This document shows positions 18,049 through 25,689 of a stretch of 64,000 bases of DNA, in pieces. The first letter of the stretch is position 1. Every line of letters begins with the position of its first letter. The position numbers and the translations under genes were made by a program. The notes under the pieces are model-generated. The model searched no databases and was not told the DNA's origin. It was given only the letters and a program-made list of their open reading frames with translations. The stretch covers positions 1,293,531-1,357,530 of the forward strand of contig NZ_JAEMNW010000001.1 of assembly GCF_016481275.1 (NCBI RefSeq), written 5' to 3'. The stretch is from Antrihabitans auranticaus (lineage in GTDB: Bacteria > Actinomycetota > Actinomycetes > Mycobacteriales > Mycobacteriaceae).

Positions 18049-18879
18049 ATGGGAACTCTCGATAGCAAAGTAGCAATCGTATCCGGCTCGGGCCGTGGCA
18101 TCGGCCGTGAGATCGCACTGAAACTCGCCGGCGAAGGCGCTTCCGTCGTCGTCAACGACCTCGACGCCGAACCTGCCAAGGAGACCGTCGCAGCCATCGA
18201 AGCCGCCGGCGGCAAGGCAATCGCGTGCGTCGGTAGCGTCACCGAGGAAGGTTTCGCCGAGCGCTTCGTCGCGACCGCGGTCGACAACTTCGGCGGTCTC
18301 GACATCATCGTCAACAACGCCGGCTACACGTGGGACTCCGTCATCCAGAAGATGACCGACGAGCAGTGGGACGCGATCCTCGACGTGCACCTCAAGGCAC
18401 CGTTCCGGATCCTGCGGGCGGCACAACCGGTCATCGCTGCCCTGGTCAAGAAGGCCAAGGAAGCCGGCGAGCCGATCCCGTGCCGCAAGGTGGTCAACAT
18501 CTCGTCGATGGCCGGCACCGGCGGCAATGCGGGCCAGGCCAATTACTCGGCGGCCAAGGCCGGCGTCACCGGGCTCACCAAGGCCCTGGCCAAGGAGTGG
18601 GGCCGCTACAACGTCACCGTCAACACGGTCGCATTCGGGCTGATCAAGACCCGCCTGACGTCGGCACCGGCGGGTGGCGACAGCACCATCGACGTCGGTG
18701 GCAAGGAAATCAAGGTCGGCGTCAACCCGAACCTCCTTGCGGCGATGGAGCAGATGATTCCGCTGGGCCGTGGCGGCGAACCCGCAGAGGCCGCAGGCGC
18801 GGTCTACCTCTTCTGCATCCCCGAGTCCAACTACGTCAGCGCGCAGACACTGGTCTGTGGCGGTGGCTTCAACATCTGA
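18049..18879 (+). CDS. SDR-family 3-hydroxyacyl-CoA dehydrogenase / FabG-like reductase
   Basis: Short-chain dehydrogenase, 276 aa. The cofactor motif GSGRGIG (residues 13-19), NNAG near 88, Ser of NISSMAG and YSAAK (Tyr and Lys of the active site) are all present, and the C-terminus has the FabG-like YVSAQTLVCGGGF. D40 after the second strand (VVVNDLDAE) suggests NAD(H). In this operon it most likely oxidises the 3-hydroxyacyl-CoA made by the MaoC pair. A longer loop (KKAKEAGEPIPCRKV) before the catalytic Ser is typical of a subset that handles acyl-CoA. Confidence 0.9.
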   Translation: MGTLDSKVAIVSGSGRGIGREIALKLAGEGASVVVNDLDAEPAKETVAAIEAAGGKAIACVGSVTEEGFAERFVATAVDNFGGLDIIVNNAGYTWDSVIQKMTDEQWDAILDVHLKAPFRILRAAQPVIAALVKKAKEAGEPIPCRKVVNISSMAGTGGNAGQANYSAAKAGVTGLTKALAKEWGRYNVTVNTVAFGLIKTRLTSAPAGGDSTIDVGGKEIKVGVNPNLLAAMEQMIPLGRGGEPAEAAGAVYLFCIPESNYVSAQTLVCGGGFNI

Positions 18880-18887
18880 GGTCGTCG

Positions 18888-20036
18888 ATGACAAGCACAT
18901 ACAAGTCCCCATGGATCGACGACGAGATCGTCGCGCTGCGGGAGATGGCAACGAAGTTCTTCGAAGCCGAACTGATGCCGCATCAGGAACGGTTTGCGGC
19001 ACAGAAGAGCGTCGACCGAGATTTCTGGCGGAAGGCCGGCGATCTCGGCCTACTCTGCGCGTCGATTCCCGAGGAGTACGGCGGTGGTGGCGGCACGCTC
19101 GCACACGACTTCGCGCTGTTCGACGTCCAATACGGCTTGGGAGACACTGCTTTCGGCAACATGGTGCACAGCGGCCTTGTCGCGCACTACATCCTTGCCT
19201 ACGGCTCGGAAGAACAGAAGAAGCGCTGGCTGCCCGGGATGGCAACCGGCGACCTGGTCGGCGCGATCGCGATGACCGAACCCGGCGCGGGTTCCGATCT
19301 TAAAGCGTTGCGCTCCACCGCAGTTCGTGACGGTGGCGATTTCGTTGTCAACGGTCAGAAGACCTTCATCTCGAACGGAAAGCACGCGGACCTGGTCATC
19401 GTCGTCGCGAAGACCGATCCGTCGGCCGGTGCCAAGGGAATCTCGCTGATCGTCGTCGAAACCGCCGATGCACCGGGCTACGAGGTCGGGCGACTGCTCG
19501 ACAAGGTCGGCATGAAGGGTCAGGACACGGCGGAGTTGTCCTTCGTCGATGTACGCGTCCCGGCCGCGAACCTGCTCGGTGCGGAGAACGCCGGCTTCGG
19601 CTACCTCATGAAGCAGCTGGCACACGAACGACTGGTTGTCGCGGTGTGCGCGGCAGCGGCGACCGAAGCGGCCGTCGCCCTGACGGTCCAATACACGAAG
19701 GACCGCAAGGCATTCGGCGGTGCGCTGTTCGACATGCAGAACACGCGCTTCGTGCTCGCTGACTGCGCCACCCGCGCACACGTCTCGCGAGTCTTCGTCG
19801 ACAGCTGCATCGAGCGCCACCTACGGGGCGAGCTCGATGGCCCGACGGCGTCGATGGCAAAGGCCTACACCACCGAGATACAGGGCGAGGTCGTCGACAG
19901 CTGCGTGCAACTCTTCGGTGGCTACGGCTACATGCTGGAGTACCCAATTGCGCGAATGTACGCCGATGCACGGGTCCAACGGATCTACGCTGGCGCCAAT
20001 GAAGTCATGAAAGAACTCATCGCGCGTTCGCTCTAG
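18888..20036 (+). CDS. Acyl-CoA dehydrogenase (LCAD/IVD-like active site)
   Basis: FAD-dependent acyl-CoA dehydrogenase, 382 aa. Seen are AIAMTEPGAGSDLKAL (flavin-binding motif), KTFISNGKHADLVIV and RKAFGGALFDMQNTRF. The usual MCAD catalytic Glu site reads IYAGANEVMKEL, with Ala instead of Glu; the base is instead probably the Glu in LAHERLVVA, as in long-chain and isovaleryl-CoA dehydrogenases. That points to long or branched substrates. ATG at 18888 is the start; the same frame is open further upstream across the SDR gene but that part is not coding. Confidence 0.92.
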   Translation: MTSTYKSPWIDDEIVALREMATKFFEAELMPHQERFAAQKSVDRDFWRKAGDLGLLCASIPEEYGGGGGTLAHDFALFDVQYGLGDTAFGNMVHSGLVAHYILAYGSEEQKKRWLPGMATGDLVGAIAMTEPGAGSDLKALRSTAVRDGGDFVVNGQKTFISNGKHADLVIVVAKTDPSAGAKGISLIVVETADAPGYEVGRLLDKVGMKGQDTAELSFVDVRVPAANLLGAENAGFGYLMKQLAHERLVVAVCAAAATEAAVALTVQYTKDRKAFGGALFDMQNTRFVLADCATRAHVSRVFVDSCIERHLRGELDGPTASMAKAYTTEIQGEVVDSCVQLFGGYGYMLEYPIARMYADARVQRIYAGANEVMKELIARSL

Positions 20037-20061
20037 CGTCCGCAGACCAGGAGAAACACAG

Positions 20062-21609
20062 ATGTATCTCACCCAGTCACTGCATCGGGCTATGCAACAG
20101 CGTCCCGATGCGATCGCAACGATCTACAAGGATCGTGTACGAACCATCTCCGAGTCCGCGGATCGCATCGCTCGGTTCGCGGGCGCGCTGAGCACCCTCG
20201 GCGTCCAAAAGGGCGACCGCGTAGGCATTCTCAGCCTGAACTCGGACCGCTACCACGAGTACATGTACGCGGTGCCGTGGCTGGGCGCTGCGGTCAACCC
20301 CGTGAACATTCGCTGGAGCCCCGCCGAAATCGTCTACTCGCTCCAGGAATCCGACACGAAGGTGCTGCTGGTCGACGACGCATTCGCACCGGCAATCGCG
20401 CCGATCCGCGCCGCCTTCCCCGGGCTTTCGGCCGTCATCTTCATCGGGGACGGCGAACAGCCTGCCGACACCCTCTCCTACGAGGCACTCGTGGCCGGCA
20501 ACGAGCCGATTGCGGATACCTACACCGGTGGCGACGACCTGGTCGGCGTCTTCTACACCGGCGGCACGACGGGGCATCCCAAGGGCGTCATGCTCAGTCA
20601 CAACAACATGGTCTGCTCCGGGCTGGGTTCGCAGGCAACGGTCGCTCTCGTCTCGCCGGGCAGCAGATTGCTGCACGCCGCGCCGATGTTCCACCTCGCC
20701 GATATCGCCGCGTGGACGATGGGCAACCTAGTCGGCGCCACCCACGTGATCGTGCCGATGTTCACACCCGCGGGTGTGCTGAAGGCGATCGAGGAGCACC
20801 AGATCAACGCCGCGCTGCTCGTGCCGACGATGATCCAGATGCTTGTCGACGACCCCGCCGTCAGCGATCATGACCTGAGCAGCCTCGAGCGCGTGCTGTA
20901 CGGTGCGTCGCCGATTTCCGAGGCCGTGCTGGAGCGCGCCCAAAAGGCCTTCCCCTCAGCACGTTTCACTCAGGCATACGGAATGACCGAACTCTCGCCC
21001 GTCGCGACGCTGTTGACGCCAGAGGACCACGACAACCCGGCCTTGCGCCGCGCAGCGGGACGCGCGTGCGCCCACGTCGAGGTGCGGATCGTCGACGCGG
21101 ATGACAACGAACTGCCCATCGGTGAGGTCGGCGAGGTCGTCGTCAAGGGTGACAACGTCATGCTCGGTTACTGGAACCGCCCCGAAGACACGGCTGCGGC
21201 GATTCGCGACGGCTGGATGCACACCGGTGACGGCGGCCGCATGGACGAGAACGGATACGTTTTCATCGTCGACCGCCTCAAGGACATGATCATCACGGGC
21301 GGCGAGAACGTCTACAGCGCGGAGGTCGAGAACGCGCTGGCAAAGCATCCCGCGGTTGCGTCGTGCGCGGTGATCGGCGTCCCCGACCCGCAGTGGGGTG
21401 AGCGGGTGCACGCCGTGGTGGTCCTGCTGCCAGGACACACCGCGACCGAGGAGGAGATTCGCGAACACTGCAAGGCCCTGATCGCGAACTACAAGATTCC
21501 GCGCAGCGCCGAGTTCGTGGACGCACTACCGATGTCGGGTGCTGGCAAGATCCTCAAGCGGGATCTCAGGAAGAAATACTGGGAGGGCGCCGACAGCGGC
21601 GTTTCCTGA
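20062..21609 (+). CDS. Acyl-CoA synthetase (FadD-type AMP-binding enzyme)
   Basis: ATP-dependent acid:CoA ligase, 515 aa, which would activate the substrate of this operon. The P-loop is YTGGTTGHPKGVMLSH (residues about 172-187), followed by QAYGMTELSP, the hinge DRLKDMIITGGENVYSAEVE, and the catalytic Lys in MSGAGKILKRDLRKKYW. No membrane segment or carrier domain is present. ATG at 20062 has AGGAGAAAC upstream. It follows the dehydrogenase gene by 25 bp and is the last enzyme before the double TetR regulator. Confidence 0.93.
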   Translation: MYLTQSLHRAMQQRPDAIATIYKDRVRTISESADRIARFAGALSTLGVQKGDRVGILSLNSDRYHEYMYAVPWLGAAVNPVNIRWSPAEIVYSLQESDTKVLLVDDAFAPAIAPIRAAFPGLSAVIFIGDGEQPADTLSYEALVAGNEPIADTYTGGDDLVGVFYTGGTTGHPKGVMLSHNNMVCSGLGSQATVALVSPGSRLLHAAPMFHLADIAAWTMGNLVGATHVIVPMFTPAGVLKAIEEHQINAALLVPTMIQMLVDDPAVSDHDLSSLERVLYGASPISEAVLERAQKAFPSARFTQAYGMTELSPVATLLTPEDHDNPALRRAAGRACAHVEVRIVDADDNELPIGEVGEVVVKGDNVMLGYWNRPEDTAAAIRDGWMHTGDGGRMDENGYVFIVDRLKDMIITGGENVYSAEVENALAKHPAVASCAVIGVPDPQWGERVHAVVVLLPGHTATEEEIREHCKALIANYKIPRSAEFVDALPMSGAGKILKRDLRKKYWEGADSGVS

Positions 21610-21636
21610 CCATGTGACGTGACATAGGGAGTCGAG

Positions 21637-22833
21637 TTGAGCTCAACGGAAGGGCAGCCGGATACGCGTCCCGCGCGCGGCACCCGGCCTGCCAATCGCC
21701 GCGAGCTCATTCTCGATGCCGCAGAAGATCTGTTCTACACCAACGGATTTGCGAACGTCGGGATGAGCGACATCGCGGAAGCCGTCGCGATCGGTCCGTC
21801 GGCGATGTACCGACACGTTCGCAGCAAGCACGAACTGCTGACGACCGTTATCGCCAAGTCGATCGAGGCGCTCGACAAGATGCTCGCGGAGTCGAGCCCG
21901 AAATCGGCCGAGCTCGCCGAAAAGCTCGCCGAGACAATGATCGCGCACCGCGCGATGGGCGTCCTCGCGCGGCGAGAAGCGCGCAGCCTGACCGACGAGA
22001 GCCGTGCGGCAATCCTCGATCAGGTTCGCGGCGTCGGTGTGCGACTGAGCTCGATGATCGAAGTTGCGCGGCCCGGCATCGCGCCCGCGGAAAGTCGATT
22101 TCTCAGCTGGTGCGTGCTCGCCGCAGGGACCAGCATTTCGTTTCACAGTCTGAAATTGCCGCATGCGGAGTTCGTGCGCCTGCTCGCCGGTGTGATCGAA
22201 ACCGTGCTCGACGCCGACGTGCCGAGTCTGGTCGAGTCCTCGACGTCGGCGCAGCACAGCGACGTCCTCGAGCGGTCCCGGCGCGAGACGATCCTCGCTG
22301 CCGCGGTGAAACTGTTTGCCGAGCACGGCTATTCGAATGTCGGAATCGAAGAGATCGGCGCCGCTGTAGGAATCGCCGGACCGAGCGTCTACAACCATTT
22401 CGACAGCAAAGCCGAAGTGTTGATGGCGGCGATGGTGCGCGGCGACGAACAGTTGCGAGCCGACATGAATCGAACGCTCGCGCGTGCGGACAGCGCGAGC
22501 GACGGGGTCCGCCGGCTGCTGCGCAGCTACTGCGAGTTCGCGTTCGAATATCCGCAGATGATCCAGTTGCTGATCACCGAGATCGTGCAACTCCCCAGCG
22601 CGGATCAGCACCGGATGCGTGCCACCCAGCACGACTACATCGCCGAATGGGTGCGGCTCCTGCGCGTGATCCATCCGGATTGGGATCAGACGAGCGCACG
22701 CATTCGCGCGCAGGCGGTGATCAGCGTGATCAACGACATCGCGATGACGCCGTACCTCCGCCGGTACAGCAATCTCGACGAGTCGGTGATCGACCTCGGC
22801 GGAGCAATGCTCGATGTCGGACCGCCGGTGTAA
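21637..22833 (+). CDS. Tandem TetR-TetR transcriptional regulator
   Basis: Unusual 398-aa regulator made of two complete TetR units in one chain. The first DNA-binding domain is at residues 22-70 (LILDAAEDLFYTNGFANVGM, AIGPSAMYRHVRSKHEL) and the second at about 214-265 (ILAAAVKLFAEHGYSNVGIEEIG, AGPSVYNHFDSKAEVL), each followed by a helical ligand domain. One chain could bind a palindrome that normally needs a dimer. TTG at 21637 is preceded by AGGGAG. It is 27 bp downstream of the ligase gene, so it is probably cotranscribed and controls the operon from the region before 16052. Confidence 0.92.
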   Translation: MSSTEGQPDTRPARGTRPANRRELILDAAEDLFYTNGFANVGMSDIAEAVAIGPSAMYRHVRSKHELLTTVIAKSIEALDKMLAESSPKSAELAEKLAETMIAHRAMGVLARREARSLTDESRAAILDQVRGVGVRLSSMIEVARPGIAPAESRFLSWCVLAAGTSISFHSLKLPHAEFVRLLAGVIETVLDADVPSLVESSTSAQHSDVLERSRRETILAAAVKLFAEHGYSNVGIEEIGAAVGIAGPSVYNHFDSKAEVLMAAMVRGDEQLRADMNRTLARADSASDGVRRLLRSYCEFAFEYPQMIQLLITEIVQLPSADQHRMRATQHDYIAEWVRLLRVIHPDWDQTSARIRAQAVISVINDIAMTPYLRRYSNLDESVIDLGGAMLDVGPPV

Positions 22834-22843
22834 CCTCGAACGC

Positions 22844-23476
22844 ATGTTCGTAACGCATCAGGTTTCGCTGTTCGACGTGGCGGTTACCGGTCCGCAGCTG
22901 GGCGAACTCGATGGCACCGTTCGGCGTCGTACACTCGGCGCGGGAGCGTGGGTCGACCACAGGCCGGGCTGGATCAGCGGATCCGAAGACCTGTTCACCA
23001 CACTGCTGACCGACGTACCGTGGCGCGCCGACCGCAGGCAGATGTACGACCGTGTCGTGGACGTTCCTCGGCTGCAATGCTTTTATGACGCGACGGTGCC
23101 ATTGCCGCATCCTGTGCTCGACGAGGCGCGCAGAGCGCTCGGCGAGCACTACCGCGCCGAACTCAGTGAGCCGTTCACCACCGCCGGGCTGTGCTATTAC
23201 CGCGACGGCTCCGACAGCGTCGCCTGGCACGGCGACACAGTCGGGCGAAGCCGGACCGACGACACCATGGTCGCGATCGTGTCGCTAGGCGAAGCGCGCG
23301 CCTTGCTGCTCCGCCCACGGGGCGGCGGCGAGTCGGTCCGCTACCTGGTGGGCCACGGCGACCTCCTCGTCATGGGCGGCAGTTGCCAACGGACCTGGGA
23401 ACACGCGGTGCCCAAAACCGCGCGTCCCGTGGGCCCCAGGATCAGCGTGCAGTTTCGCCCGCACGACGTGCGCTGA
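22844..23476 (+). CDS. alkB: AlkB-type alpha-ketoglutarate-dependent dioxygenase
   Basis: Fe(II)/2-oxoglutarate oxygenase that repairs alkylated DNA or RNA bases, 210 aa. The iron triad is visible in VAWHGDTVG (H-x-D) and TWEHAVPK (His), with the 2-oxoglutarate Arg in GPRISVQFRP at the C-terminus. LCYYRDGSDSVAWHGD is the family core, close to ALKBH2/3 and bacterial AlkB-like proteins. ATG at 22844 follows the TetR gene by 10 bp. The 3' end overlaps by 35 bp the convergent aroG gene. Confidence 0.9.
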   Translation: MFVTHQVSLFDVAVTGPQLGELDGTVRRRTLGAGAWVDHRPGWISGSEDLFTTLLTDVPWRADRRQMYDRVVDVPRLQCFYDATVPLPHPVLDEARRALGEHYRAELSEPFTTAGLCYYRDGSDSVAWHGDTVGRSRTDDTMVAIVSLGEARALLLRPRGGGESVRYLVGHGDLLVMGGSCQRTWEHAVPKTARPVGPRISVQFRPHDVR

Positions 23477-24530
23477 CCGCCGCTGCGAGTTCGTCGAGCA
23501 GGTTCTCCGTCGTGGGCCAGTCGACGCAGGCGTCGGTGATCGACTGCCCGTATGCGAGATCGGCTTTGCGGCCCAACGTGAGATCTTGACGTCCCGCCGC
23601 GAGGAAGCTTTCGAGCATCACGCCGACGATCTTGCTGTCGCCCTGGGCAATTCGCTCCGAAATGCTCGCGACAACATCTGCTTGCCGATTGTGATCCTTC
23701 GCGCTGTTGCCGTGGCTGGCGTCGACAACCACCCGCTCCGGCAAACCCGCCTTCCGCAGTCGTGTCATTGTCTCGGCGACCGAGGCCGCGTCGTAATTGG
23801 TGCCACCACTGCCGCCCCGAAGTATGACGTGGCAGTCCTCGTTGCCGGAGGTCTGAATCAACGCCGCGCGACCGTCCTGCCCCATACCGGGGAACACGTG
23901 GCTCGCCGCGGCGGCGCGGGCACCGTCGACCGCAACCTGGATGTCGCCGTCAGTGCCGTTCTTGATGCCGACCGGCATCGACAGCGCGCTGCTCAGCTGC
24001 CGGTGCACCTGACTGGCCGCGGTGCGAGCACCGATTGCGCCGTAGCTGACGAGGTCGGCGATGTACTGCGGAGTGATCGGGTCGAGGAACTCACATGCGA
24101 CTGGCAGTCCGCGAGAAGATATGTCCAACAGCAGCTTTCGCGCGATACTCAGTCCGGTGTTCACGTCGAAGCTGCCGTCCAGATGCGGGTCGTTGATCAG
24201 GCCCTTCCAGCCGAGCGTCGTGCGTGGCTTCTCGAAGTAGACCCGCATGACTATGTGCAGGCGGTCCCCGAGTTCTGCCGATTTCGTCGCCAGCCGCTCC
24301 GCGTACTCGAGCGCGGCGGCGGGGTCGTGTACCGAACAGGGTCCGACGACGACCAGCATTCGGTCGTCGGCACCGTTCAATACGTCGACCGTGTCGCGGC
24401 GACCGGAGCGCACGGTTGCGGCCGCGGGAGCGTCGGCGATGTGGCGCGCGCGCAGTTGCGCAGGCGAAATGAGCGGACTCACGCTGATGGTGCGCAGGTT
24501 GTCCAGTTCGGCATCGAGTGTGATTGTCAC
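23442..24530 (-). CDS. aroG: 3-Deoxy-7-phosphoheptulonate synthase (DAHP synthase, class I)
   Basis: First enzyme of the shikimate pathway, condensing phosphoenolpyruvate and erythrose 4-phosphate; 362 aa. Class I (AroFGH) motifs: LVVVGPCSVHDPAAALEYA, RVYFEKPRTTLGWKGLINDP, EFLDPITPQYIADLVSYGAIGART, VILRGGSGGTNYD and VVDASHGNSAKDH. GTG at 24530 is preceded by AGGAAG. Upstream lies a short leader peptide rich in Tyr, Phe and Trp plus two competing hairpins, so expression probably responds to aromatic amino-acid supply. The symbol follows the class; feedback specificity cannot be read with certainty. Confidence 0.94.
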   Translation of the reverse strand: MTITLDAELDNLRTISVSPLISPAQLRARHIADAPAAATVRSGRRDTVDVLNGADDRMLVVVGPCSVHDPAAALEYAERLATKSAELGDRLHIVMRVYFEKPRTTLGWKGLINDPHLDGSFDVNTGLSIARKLLLDISSRGLPVACEFLDPITPQYIADLVSYGAIGARTAASQVHRQLSSALSMPVGIKNGTDGDIQVAVDGARAAAASHVFPGMGQDGRAALIQTSGNEDCHVILRGGSGGTNYDAASVAETMTRLRKAGLPERVVVDASHGNSAKDHNRQADVVASISERIAQGDSKIVGVMLESFLAAGRQDLTLGRKADLAYGQSITDACVDWPTTENLLDELAAAVSARRAGETAR

Positions 24531-24551
24531 TGTTGGGCTTCCTAGTAGAAG

Positions 24552-24665
24552 GCCGGCCCCAGGAGAAGTCGCTTACCCAGCGAGCCGGTCTATATCCGGC
24601 TCGGGGTGGTGTGTCAGCGCAGCGCGTCCAGCATGGCTACGTAGACCGACCCACCCGGGGCCGGC
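24552..24665 (-). promoter_or_regulatory. Alternative long-range pairing in the aroG leader
   Basis: On the minus-strand transcript GCCGGCCCC inside the leader-peptide gene (plus coordinates 24657-24665) is exactly complementary to GGGGCCGGC just before the aroG ribosome site (24552-24560). The nine pairs enclose the hairpin at 24581-24603. Ribosome position on the leader would decide whether this helix forms, so it is a candidate switch for aroG translation or transcription. Inferred from sequence complementarity only. Confidence 0.5.
24581..24603 (-). terminator. Hairpin between aroG leader peptide and aroG
   Basis: CGAGCCGG (24581-24588) and CCGGCTCG (24596-24603) form a perfect 8-bp GC-rich stem with a 7-base loop, 11 bases after the leader-peptide stop. 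No U-tract follows, as is common for actinobacterial intrinsic terminators and attenuators. Position and strength fit an attenuator hairpin. Confidence 0.6.
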
Positions 24666-24694
24666 TTCGTAAACCAGAAATATGCGCGTTGCAT
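24614..24694 (-). CDS. aroG leader peptide with aromatic codon run
   Basis: A 26-residue open frame starts with MQRAYFWF, four aromatic residues (Tyr, Phe, Trp, Phe) in a row at positions 5-8, with another Tyr at 18, and ends in TGA at 24614. It lies 83 bp upstream of the DAHP synthase start on the same strand, followed by an 8-bp hairpin. A Tyr-Phe-Trp-Phe cluster in so short a peptide before the first aromatic-pathway gene is the classic layout of a translation-coupled attenuator. Its ATG falls 7 bp after a TATGGT -10 element, so the mRNA may be leaderless. The peptide itself is probably without function. Confidence 0.75.
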   Translation of the reverse strand: MQRAYFWFTKPAPGGSVYVAMLDALR

Positions 24695-24701
24695 GCCGAC
24701 G

Positions 24702-24729
24702 ACCATACCAGGCGCCCACACGCGACCAA
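24702..24729 (-). promoter_or_regulatory. Candidate promoter of the aroG leader transcript
   Basis: On the minus strand TTGGTC and TATGGT are spaced by 16 bp and the -10 ends seven bases before the leader-peptide ATG. The transcript would begin at or within one base of that ATG. The repeat array begins only 17 bp upstream of the -35. Consensus match is moderate. Confidence 0.45.
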
Positions 24730-24746
24730 CGACGCCGCGGGCACGC

Positions 24747-25623
24747 GCAAAGGGTCAGCCGCCCCGGTGAGTCGCGAACCATTCGTTCGTGCTCACGGGC
24801 CGCGGGCTGCACCGCGAGCCCACTCGCCGGGCCGGGTGCCCGAGCCCGAGCAAAGGGTCAGTCGCCCCGGCGTGTCACCGACCATTCGTTCGTGCTCACC
24901 GACACCGCGGGCTGCACCTCGAGCCCACTCGCCGGACCGGGCGCCGACCCCGAGCAAAGGGTCAGCCCTCCCGGCGTGCCGCGAACCATTCGTTCGTGCT
25001 CACGGGGCCGCGGGCTGCACCTCGAGCCCAGTCGTCGGGCCGGGCGCCCGAACACGAGCAACGGGTCAACCGCCCCGGCGTGTCACCGACCATTCGTTCG
25101 TGCTCACCAACACCGCGGGCTGCACCTCGCTCGCGAGCTCCCCCACGGGCCCACTCGCCAGGCCGGACACCCCAGCACGAGCAAAGGGTCAGCCGCCCCG
25201 GCGTGTCGCGAACCATTCGTTCGTGCTCGCCGCGGCTCGAGGTGCGCGACCGGTCCGCAGACTGGCCGACCGGGCCTTCGCGGCGCGAGATGGGCCGTGG
25301 CGCCACCACAATCGCCCACTCGTCGGGCCGGGCGCCCGACCCCGAGCAAAGGGTCAACCCTCCCGGCGTGTCACAAACCATTCGTTCGTGCTCACCAACA
25401 CCGCGGGCTGCACCTCGAGCCCACTCGCCAGGCCGGACGCCCGAGCACGAGCAAAGGGTCAGTCGCCCCGGTGTGTCGCGAACCATTCGTTCGTGATCAC
25501 CAACCCCGCGGGCTGCACCCCGTTCGCGAGCACCCCTACGGGCCCACTCGCCAGCCCAGGCGGCCCACCACGAGCAAAGGGTCAGCCCTCCCGGCGTGTC
25601 ACAAACCATTCGTTCGTGATCAC
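24747..25623. repeat. Array of eight 50-bp repeats with shared spacers
   Basis: Eight blocks, each exactly 50 bp with no indels, begin at 24747, 24850, 24954, 25058, 25181, 25346, 25451 and 25574. Spacers are 53, 54, 54, 73, 115, 55 and 73 bp, and most are themselves alike (GCGGGCTGCACC, CCACTCG, GGCCGG). Core text on the plus strand: AACCATTCGTTCGTGCTCAC at the end and GCAAAGGGTCA at the start. On the minus strand every block reads as a 13-codon open frame from GTG (one copy GCG) to TGA, about STNEW-F/S-A/V-T-R-R. A hairpin CGAAC-GAATG-GTTCG is kept, with wobble, in six copies. The array fills the gap between the aroG leader promoter and the ohrR promoter. Long open frames cross it in several phases but most repeat periods (103, 104, 104) are not multiples of three. 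No transposase or cas gene is nearby. Confidence 0.93.
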
Positions 25624-25653
25624 CGGGGTGGAAAGAGCGAATCGAAACTTATA

Positions 25654-25682
25654 TTGCACACAACTTAATTGTGGACTACAGT
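25654..25682 (+). promoter_or_regulatory. ohrR-ohr promoter with embedded OhrR operator
   Basis: TTGCAC (25654-25659) and TACAGT (25677-25682) are spaced by 17 bp. Between them lies CACAA-CTTAA-TTGTG (25659-25673), a dyad of the AATT-rich type bound by OhrR repressors. The predicted start point is about 7 bases after the -10, at the GTG of ohrR (25690), which would make the mRNA leaderless. AT-rich sequence stands out from the GC-rich array beside it. Confidence 0.7.
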
Positions 25683-25689
25683 TATCTCC

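Noticed and set aside
24747-25623. CRISPR array
   Set aside because: Repeat length is constant, but spacers share sequence with each other, vary from 53 to 115 bp and no cas genes are near.
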